Origin: Paracoccus sp. MC1862
GTDB lineage: Bacteria > Pseudomonadota > Alphaproteobacteria > Rhodobacterales > Rhodobacteraceae
NCBI RefSeq assembly: GCF_016617715.1
Contig: NZ_CP067225.1
Location: forward strand, 2,796,001 to 2,860,000
DNA length: 64,000 bases
Direction: 5' to 3'
Below the pieces are notes generated by a model, which had not been told where the DNA came from, searched no databases, and saw only the letters and a program-made list of their open reading frames with translations. Shown here in pieces: positions 58,443 through 64,000 of the stretch. Both the position numbers and the translations under genes were made by a program. How positions within the stretch are numbered: the first letter of the stretch is position 1; the number at the start of each line of letters is the position of its first letter.

Positions 58443-60107
58443 TCAGCCCTGCGCCGCCCGCTCGGCTTCCAGTTCCTTCATCGCATCCTCCCACAGCACG
58501 TCGCCATAGGTCTCCCGCAGGGTTGCCTTGACGATCTTGCCGGTCGCGCCCAGCGGCAGGGTTTCGACAAAGATCACCCGGTCGGGCCGCTGCCAGCGCG
58601 GCACCTTGCCGTCATACCAGGAGAGCAGTTCTTCTTCGCTCAGGGCCGACTGCGACCGCCTGATCGCGCAGATCACCGGGCGCTCGTCCCATTTCGGATG
58701 CCGGGCGGCAATGGCGGCGGCATTGGCAATCTCGGGATGGCCCACGGCGATGTTTTCCAGATCGACGGTGGAAATCCATTCGCCCCCCGACTTGATGATG
58801 TCCTTGGATCGGTCGCGGATCACCATGTAGCCGTTCGGGTCGATGGTGGACACGTCGCCGGTGCCGAACCAGCCGTCCCAGGTCAGGGCGGATTTCTCAT
58901 GCCCGAAATAGCTGTCCAGCACCCAGTGGCCGCGGATCTGCAACTCGCCCTCGGTCGTGCCGTCATTGGGCAGGACGCGGCCCTCGGCATCGACGATCCG
59001 CAACTCGGCCCCATAGGGGGGGCGGCCCTGGCCGTTGCCGATGCGGTCCTGTTCCTCGAAGGGCAGCGACAGGTGCTTGGCCAAGGGCGCGTTCAGCGTG
59101 CCGAGCGGGCTCGTTTCCGTCATTCCCCAGGCATGGATCAGTTCGACGCCATAGCGGTCGCGGAAGGCCGCGCGCATCGACGGCGGCAGGGCCGAGCCGC
59201 CGACGACCGTGCGCTTGAAGGTGGTGGGCTTCTCGTCCATGCCGTCCAGCGCGATCAGCAGCCCCAGCCAGATCGTCGGCACCCCGGCCGCCAGCGTCAC
59301 GCTTTCGTCGATGATCAGCCGCGCGAGGCTGTCGCCGTCCAGCCTCGGCCCCGGCATCACCAGCCGCGCGCCGACGGCGGCCGAGGCATAGGGGATGCCC
59401 CATGCGTTGACGTGGAACATCGGCACGACCGGCATGACCGAATCCGTGGCCCCGATCCCCAGCCCGTCGCGGTTGTTGACGCAAAGCGCGTGCAGCAGCG
59501 TCGAACGGTGGGAGTAAAGCACCCCCTTGGGATCGCCGGTCGTCCCCGAGGTATAGCAGAGCGACGAGGGCGAGGTTTCATCGACCTCGGCAAAGGGCGC
59601 GGCGGGATCGCCCTCGACCAGCAGCTCGTCGTGGAACAGAAGGCCCGGCAGTTGCGCGGCCAGTTCCTCGTCGCGTCCGCCCAGCAGGACGATGCCGGTC
59701 AGCGTCGGCAACTGGTCGCGGACCGAGGCGATCAGCGGCACGAAGGTCCGCTCGATGAACAGGATGCGGTCGGCAGCATGGTTGACGATATAGACCAGTT
59801 GCTCGGGCGCGAGCCGGGGGTTCAGCGTGTGGCAGACCATCCCCATGCCCGGCACGCCGAAATACAGTTCCAGATGCCGCCGGTTGTTCCAGGCAAGCGT
59901 CCCCACCCGGTCCCCCGGTTGCAGCCCCCGCGCCCGCAGGGCCGATCCGATCCGGTGCGCGTTGGCGGCGACCTCGGCCCATGTGGTCCGCTCGAATCCG
60001 CCTTCGGTCAGGGCCGAGACGATCTCGGTGTCGCCGTGATAGCGCGCGGCGTGGTCGATCAGCGAACCGACGCTCAGCGGCTGGTGCATCATCTGGCCAA
60101 GCAGCAT
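58443..60107 (-). CDS. Acyl-CoA synthetase (fatty/methylmercaptopropionyl-CoA ligase-like)
   Basis: A 554-residue AMP-forming ligase. The phosphate loop YTSGTTGDPKG is at 185-195, then HAWGMTETSPLG, GWFGTGDV and the catalytic lysine region LPLGATGKIVKATLRE near the C terminus. The first residues (MLLGQMMHQPLSVGSLIDHAARYHG) look like DmdB, the methylmercaptopropionyl-CoA ligase of marine Rhodobacteraceae, but medium/long-chain ligases share this. AGGGGGAAACC precedes the ATG. Confidence 0.87.
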   Translation of the reverse strand: MLLGQMMHQPLSVGSLIDHAARYHGDTEIVSALTEGGFERTTWAEVAANAHRIGSALRARGLQPGDRVGTLAWNNRRHLELYFGVPGMGMVCHTLNPRLAPEQLVYIVNHAADRILFIERTFVPLIASVRDQLPTLTGIVLLGGRDEELAAQLPGLLFHDELLVEGDPAAPFAEVDETSPSSLCYTSGTTGDPKGVLYSHRSTLLHALCVNNRDGLGIGATDSVMPVVPMFHVNAWGIPYASAAVGARLVMPGPRLDGDSLARLIIDESVTLAAGVPTIWLGLLIALDGMDEKPTTFKRTVVGGSALPPSMRAAFRDRYGVELIHAWGMTETSPLGTLNAPLAKHLSLPFEEQDRIGNGQGRPPYGAELRIVDAEGRVLPNDGTTEGELQIRGHWVLDSYFGHEKSALTWDGWFGTGDVSTIDPNGYMVIRDRSKDIIKSGGEWISTVDLENIAVGHPEIANAAAIAARHPKWDERPVICAIRRSQSALSEEELLSWYDGKVPRWQRPDRVIFVETLPLGATGKIVKATLRETYGDVLWEDAMKELEAERAAQG

Positions 60108-60280
60108 GGTTTCCCCCTTTTTTGACGACAAGACACTGCGTCCACCGCCCGCCTGCCGCAAGTGTTTTGGCGCGCGACAGGGCGCGACGGCAGGTCCGCC
60201 TGACGGAAATCCGCCGCGCGCCTGGATTGCCGCGCCCTGCCGCCTTGCCTATCGTCGCCGCGGATTTGACGGAGGGGAAG

Positions 60281-61138
60281 ATGAAACTGCTGCGCCATGG
60301 ACCGGCCGGATCGGAAAAGCCGGGGCTGCTGGATGCCGGGGGGCGGGTGCGCGACCTGTCCGCCCATGTTGCCGACATCGCGGGCGAGGTTCTGACGCCC
60401 GAGGGGCTGGCGCGTCTGGCAGCGCTGGACCCCGCCACCCTGCCGCTGGTCGAGGGCACGCCGCAGGGGAACCTGCGTCTCGGCCCCTGCGTGGGGGATG
60501 TGCGCAAGTTCATCGCCATCGGGCTGAACTATGCCGATCACGCGGCGGAATCCGGGATGCCGGTCCCGACCGAGCCGATCGTCTTCGCCAAGTGGACAAG
60601 CTGCATCACCGGCCCCGACGACGAGGTGCGCCTGCCGAAAGGTTCCACCAAGACCGACTGGGAGGTCGAACTGGGCATCGTCATCGGCCAGCCCGCCTCG
60701 GACGTGCCGGTGGACGCGGCCCTCGGGCATGTCGCGGGCTACTGCGTCGTCAACGACATCAGCGAGCGGGAATGGCAGCTTGAGCGCGGTGGCACCTGGG
60801 ACAAGGGCAAGGGCTTCGACACCTTCGGCCCGATCGGGCCGTGGCTGGTGACGACCGACGAGATCCCCGACCCGCAGGCGCTGGCGATCTGGCTCGAGGT
60901 GGACGGCAGGCGCTATCAGGACGGCTCGACCGCGACGATGGTCTTCGGGGTGGCGGAACTGGTCGCCTATTGCTCGCGGCTGATGCGGCTGCTGCCCGGC
61001 GACATCATCACCACCGGTACGCCGCCCGGCGTCGGCATGGGGCAGGACCCCAAGGTCTTCCTGAAAGGCGGCGAGGTGATGCGGCTGGGGATCGAGGGCT
61101 TGGGCGTGCAGACCCAGAAGGTGGTCGCGCAGGGCTGA
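60281..61138 (+). CDS. Fumarylacetoacetate-hydrolase-family protein
   Basis: A 285-residue FAH-family hydrolase or lyase. Metal-binding residues are seen in STKTDWEVELGIVIG and VAGYCVVNDISEREWQ; GPIGPWLVT and ITTGTPPGVGMG are also typical. Relatives are annotated as ureidoglycolate lyase or as 2,4-diketo-3-deoxy-sugar-acid hydrolases, so the substrate is uncertain. GGAGGGGAAG precedes the ATG. Divergent from the acyl-CoA ligase. Confidence 0.87.
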   Translation: MKLLRHGPAGSEKPGLLDAGGRVRDLSAHVADIAGEVLTPEGLARLAALDPATLPLVEGTPQGNLRLGPCVGDVRKFIAIGLNYADHAAESGMPVPTEPIVFAKWTSCITGPDDEVRLPKGSTKTDWEVELGIVIGQPASDVPVDAALGHVAGYCVVNDISEREWQLERGGTWDKGKGFDTFGPIGPWLVTTDEIPDPQALAIWLEVDGRRYQDGSTATMVFGVAELVAYCSRLMRLLPGDIITTGTPPGVGMGQDPKVFLKGGEVMRLGIEGLGVQTQKVVAQG

Positions 61139-61242
61139 CCGACGCAGGCCGGGCCTGAGCCTGCCGTGGCGAAGGCCGGCCCGGTTGATCCCCCTTGCCC
61201 CGGCATGACAGACTTGCCGCGACCCATCGAAAGGCGCCGCCC

Positions 61243-62055
61243 ATGTTCGACCTGCCGCTTTCCGGCCTGACCGCCGTCTGCATGGCCACCAATGTCCCCG
61301 GCCCGGCCGCGGCGGCAATTCTGGCGGGGCAGGGGATGGAGGTCATCAAGATCGAGCCGCCCTCGGGCGACCTGACCGCCTTGGCGATGCCGCAATGGTA
61401 TGCCGAACTGAACCGCGCCGCGAAGATCGAGACGGTGGACCTGCGGTCCGATCAGGGACAGGCCCGGTTCCGCGCACTGCTGAAGGGGGCCGACCTGCTG
61501 ATCTCCAGCCACCGCCGGGCGGCGCTGGGGCGGCTCGGGATCACGGTTCCGGCGCTAGCGGCCGTGAACCCGCGGCTCGCCTGGGTCGAGATCGTCGGCG
61601 ACGAGGATGCCCCGGACCTGCCCGGCCACGACCTGACCTATCAGGCCACCGCCGGGCTGCTGGACGGGCGGATGCCACGCGCGGTGATCGCCGACATGGC
61701 CGGGGCCGAGCGGGCCGCCAGCGCGGCCACGACGCTGCTTCTGGGGCGGGAACGGGGCCGCCCGCAGCGCCACGCCGTCATCGGGTTGCGGCAGGCGGCG
61801 GAACGCTTCGCCGCGCCGGTGCGCCTTGGCTTTACCGTGAATGGCGGGCTTCTGTCCGGTGCCTCGCCGGATTACGCCATCCACGCCTTGCGCGACGGGC
61901 TGGTCGCCTGCGCAGCACTTGAGCCGCATTTCTCGGCCCGTCTGGCCGAGGTCGCGGGCGGCGACATTCCCGGCTTCTTCGCCGGCCTGACCATCAAGGA
62001 ATGCCGCGCCCTGGCTAGGGAACGGGATCTGCCGCTGGAGCCGTTCCGGGCGTGA
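61243..62055 (+). CDS. Short CaiB/BaiF-like CoA-transferase
   Basis: A 270-residue protein of the family III CoA-transferase type, shorter than the usual 380-400 residues. The N-terminal GLTAVCMATNVPGPAAAAILAGQGMEVIKIEPP and the VIADMAGAERAAS segment, with the aspartate expected at the active site, are present. The C-terminal domain is reduced. It could act on CoA esters or be a degenerate relative. Its last 41 nt overlap the 3' end of the convergent MauN-like gene. Confidence 0.7.
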   Translation: MFDLPLSGLTAVCMATNVPGPAAAAILAGQGMEVIKIEPPSGDLTALAMPQWYAELNRAAKIETVDLRSDQGQARFRALLKGADLLISSHRRAALGRLGITVPALAAVNPRLAWVEIVGDEDAPDLPGHDLTYQATAGLLDGRMPRAVIADMAGAERAASAATTLLLGRERGRPQRHAVIGLRQAAERFAAPVRLGFTVNGGLLSGASPDYAIHALRDGLVACAALEPHFSARLAEVAGGDIPGFFAGLTIKECRALARERDLPLEPFRA

Positions 62056-62959
62056 GCCGCACCCGCCGTTCGCGCGGCGGCTTTGCCGGGGCGGTCGCCG
62101 TCTCGTCCACGCCGGCGAAGCGGTGGGTCATGCGGAAGACGTCCACCGGGCAGGAATCGATGCAGGCGCCGCAGTTCAGGCAGTCGCCCGACCGGATCAC
62201 CGGGCTGTCCGTCCCCTTCAGCGCGGGGACGATGACATGGGGTTCCGGGCAGATGTTGAAGCAGGCGGCGCAGTCGGTGCAGGCCGCCCGCCGCGTCGCC
62301 GCCACGCGGGTCAGCGAGAACCGCCCGACCACGCCGTAGAAGGCGCCCACAGGGCAGAGATGGCTGCACCAGGCCCGCCGCGCCACGAACAGGTCCAGCA
62401 GGAACACCGCCAGCACGATGCCCCAGCCGAGGCCGACTCCGGTGATCAGCCCCCGCTGCATCATGCTGACGGGGTTGACCAGTTCCCAGGCAATCCGCCC
62501 GGTCAGCACCGCCGCCATCAGCGTCGCCGCCAGAATCACCAGCCGGGTGCGGCGGTCGAGCTTGCGGTCGCGGGTCAGCCCGGTCTTCTCGCGCAGCCAG
62601 TGGGCGCTGTCGGTCACGACATTGACCGGGCAGACCCAACTGCAATAGGCGCGGCCCCCGACGATCAGGTAAAGCGCGACGATCAGCGCCGCCCCGATCA
62701 GCGCAGTGACGGCCAGCCCATGCCCCGCCGCAAGCGATTGCAGCAGGATATAGGGGTCCGACAGCGGCAGCACGCCGAGGATGTCGCTCGATGCAAAGTT
62801 CCCCCGCACCAACCAGATCCCCGCCCAAGGGCCCAGCATGAAGACCGCCATCGCCGCGATCTGGCTGGACCGGCGCAGCAGCCACCACTTGTGCGACCGC
62901 CACCAGCCGCGCGCCGCGACCGACTGCCGCCGCGCGTCCAGATCGAGCCGCCCGATCAT
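62015..62959 (-). CDS. mauN: MauN/NapH-type membrane ferredoxin
   Basis: A 314-residue membrane protein with about four helices, cytosolic cysteine motifs YCSWVCPVN and WCSHLCPVG, and two C-terminal [4Fe-4S] sites, CTDCAACFNICP and CLNCGACIDSCP. NapH (periplasmic nitrate reductase) and MauN (methylamine dehydrogenase) share this design. I favour MauN because the upstream genes are MauM- and MauG-like and no nap catalytic gene is visible. The ATG overlaps the mauM stop (ATGA). NapH remains possible. Confidence 0.7.
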   Translation of the reverse strand: MIGRLDLDARRQSVAARGWWRSHKWWLLRRSSQIAAMAVFMLGPWAGIWLVRGNFASSDILGVLPLSDPYILLQSLAAGHGLAVTALIGAALIVALYLIVGGRAYCSWVCPVNVVTDSAHWLREKTGLTRDRKLDRRTRLVILAATLMAAVLTGRIAWELVNPVSMMQRGLITGVGLGWGIVLAVFLLDLFVARRAWCSHLCPVGAFYGVVGRFSLTRVAATRRAACTDCAACFNICPEPHVIVPALKGTDSPVIRSGDCLNCGACIDSCPVDVFRMTHRFAGVDETATAPAKPPRERRVRLTPGTAPAADPVP

Positions 62960-63618
62960 GCAGGCCGCCCGGCGCGGTTGCGCCCCTCTCCGCCTAGGCC
63001 CAGATCACGGGGCAAGACGCGGATCGAGGCATGGCCGGTGACGCAATGCTTCTCGCAGGTGCCGCAGCCGGTGCATTTGTCGGAATGGACCACCGGCAGG
63101 ACCACGGCGCGGCCGTCGATCTCGCCCTTCTCCAGCGTGATCGCCTCGTTGCGGATGGGGCAGACGCGGTGACAGATGCTGCAGTTGAGGCCCTTGTAAT
63201 TCAGGCAGGTCTCGTGCCCCACCAGCACCGCCACGCCCATGTCGGCCTGCCGGATGTCGGGGATCTCACGGTCGAGCGCGCCCGTGGGGCAGGCCCGGGC
63301 GCAGGGGACGTCCTTGCACATGAAGCAGGGCGTCGTGCGCGGGGTGAAGAAGGGGGTGCCCACCGCCGCCTCGTCGCCCCATTCGGCAAGGGACAGCGTG
63401 TCGTAAGGGCAGGCCTCGACGCAAAGGCCGCAGCGCACGCAGGCCGAGAGGAAGTCATCCTCGGGCAGCGCCCCCGGCGGGCGCAGGGCGCGGGCGTCGG
63501 CGCGGCTGGCCATGTTCACCAGCGCCGTCAGCGACAACCCGGCCAGGCAGGCCGCGCCGCCCACGCGGGCGACCTCGCCCAGGGCGGCGCGACGGGTGAT
63601 CTTGCGTGGGCCGGCCAT
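62956..63618 (-). CDS. mauM: MauM/NapG-type periplasmic ferredoxin
   Basis: A 220-residue protein with a Tat-like signal (ITRRAALGEV...) and four [4Fe-4S] cysteine clusters: CVRCGLCVEACP, CFMCKDVPCARACP, CLNYKGLNCSICHRVCP and CTGCGTCEKHC. It resembles MauM and NapG, electron carriers that accept from the membrane quinone side. The ATG at 63618 has GGAGG nearby; a GTG two codons earlier is an alternative. It lies 30 nt after the MauG-like gene and is coupled to mauN. Confidence 0.72.
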   Translation of the reverse strand: MAGPRKITRRAALGEVARVGGAACLAGLSLTALVNMASRADARALRPPGALPEDDFLSACVRCGLCVEACPYDTLSLAEWGDEAAVGTPFFTPRTTPCFMCKDVPCARACPTGALDREIPDIRQADMGVAVLVGHETCLNYKGLNCSICHRVCPIRNEAITLEKGEIDGRAVVLPVVHSDKCTGCGTCEKHCVTGHASIRVLPRDLGLGGEGRNRAGRPA

Positions 63619-63648
63619 CGTCACCTCCTCCCGGGTTCGATGCGGGTC

Positions 63649-64000
63649 TCACTCCTGTTCGCTAGCGCGCGCGGCCTTCTGTTCGGCCAGCAGCGGCTCG
63701 TAGCGGCGGTCGGTCAGCGTTTCCAGGAACGCGACCAGCGCATCCACACGCACATCGTCAACCATCAGCCCGGATTCAAGCTCGGTCAGCGAGAGATTCG
63801 CCTCCACCTCGGGCGGGCCCCAGTCCTCGCCCGTCTCGGGGTTGATGCCTGCGTTCTTCCGACGGCTCGTGTATTTGTTGTAGAAGACGATGGCCGTCCG
63901 CAGATCCTCGAACACGCCGTTGTGCATGTAGGGGCCGGTCACGGCCACGTTCCGCAGCGTGGGCACCTTGAAGCGGCCGTCCTGCGTCGGATCATCGATG
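63649..64000 (-). CDS. mauG: MauG/di-haem cytochrome c peroxidase family, C-terminal part
   Basis: The last ~116 residues of a di-haem protein; the 5' part lies outside the window. KVPTLRNVAVTGPYMHNGVFEDL is the conserved C-terminal haem-ligand region; the tyrosine/methionine of GPYMHNG is where MauG has a tyrosine axial ligand. The tail reads VDALVAFLETLTDRRYEPL. In Paracoccus mauG precedes mauM-mauN, the order seen here. A general bacterial cytochrome c peroxidase is the alternative. Confidence 0.65.
   Translation of the reverse strand, partial: IDDPTQDGRFKVPTLRNVAVTGPYMHNGVFEDLRTAIVFYNKYTSRRKNAGINPETGEDWGPPEVEANLSLTELESGLMVDDVRVDALVAFLETLTDRRYEPLLAEQKAARASEQE

Noticed and set aside
62015..63618. 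napG-napH assignment
   Set aside because: Same protein families, but the gene preceding them is MauG-like and no nap catalytic or maturation gene is seen; kept as the alternative, not the call.

Overview
The window is about 66% G+C and reads as one contiguous chromosome segment of an alphaproteobacterium of the family Rhodobacteraceae, most likely Paracoccus or a close relative. The basis is gene content and order: pyrB next to a dihydroorotase-like gene and plsY, two identical tuf genes, an S10-spc ribosomal cluster that stops at rpmD, EtfB-EtfA beside 3-hydroxybutyryl-CoA dehydrogenase, and a partial mauG-mauM-mauN-type array at the right edge. No rRNA, CRISPR array, integrase or IS transposase was seen.

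Left part (1-17.5 kb) is ordinary metabolism: a partial metallo-beta-lactamase-fold hydrolase and a long acyl-CoA dehydrogenase, the Sua5/TsaC tRNA-modification enzyme, a family-4-type uracil-DNA glycosylase without iron-sulfur cysteines, a free-standing DsbD alpha-like periplasmic protein, AlgH/YqgE, the pyrB-pyrC'-plsY set (the dihydroorotase-like protein has lost its metal ligands), a type III polyketide synthase with a methyltransferase, hbd-etfA-etfB, a cobalamin adenosyltransferase with a small membrane protein, an SDR, an SH3-domain protein and parC.

Central part (17.5-45 kb) carries the information-processing core: tuf copy 1, then a glutamine-amidotransferase-like protein, a HIT protein, a GFA protein, an ABC exporter, tRNA-Trp, a sulfotransferase-like gene, secE-nusG, rplK-rplA, rplJ-rplL, rpoB-rpoC, and after a short accessory stretch rpsL-rpsG-fusA-tuf copy 2. 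Accessory genes are wedged between these blocks: a lower-G+C glycosyltransferase of the rhamnosyltransferase-like family between rplA and rplJ, a paralogue of it plus a DMT transporter and a frameshifted methyltransferase between rpoC and rpsL, and an AT-rich DUF2971 gene between tuf and rpsJ.

Right part (45.7-55.7 kb) is the S10-spc cluster from rpsJ to rpmD, with a clear promoter and a hairpin leader before rpsJ. It is interrupted between rplP and rpmC by a 383-nt spacer with a terminator-like hairpin and a small exported ORF. rplO and secY do not follow rpmD. The last 8 kb hold an I78-type lipoprotein, a 1-Cys peroxiredoxin divergent from an aldehyde dehydrogenase, an acyl-CoA ligase, an FAH-family hydrolase, a short CoA-transferase-like protein, and three genes read leftward that look like mauG (partial), mauM and mauN.

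Intergenic DNA has at least two small repeat families: GTAG-headed palindromes resembling REP elements near 19.85, 33.6 and 50.95 kb, and a GGGTATTTGG...AAAG motif just downstream of three genes. I found no convincing large novel system. The best leads are the rplP-rpmC insertion, the AT-rich DUF2971 gene, the paired glycosyltransferases and the ligand-less dihydroorotase paralogue.
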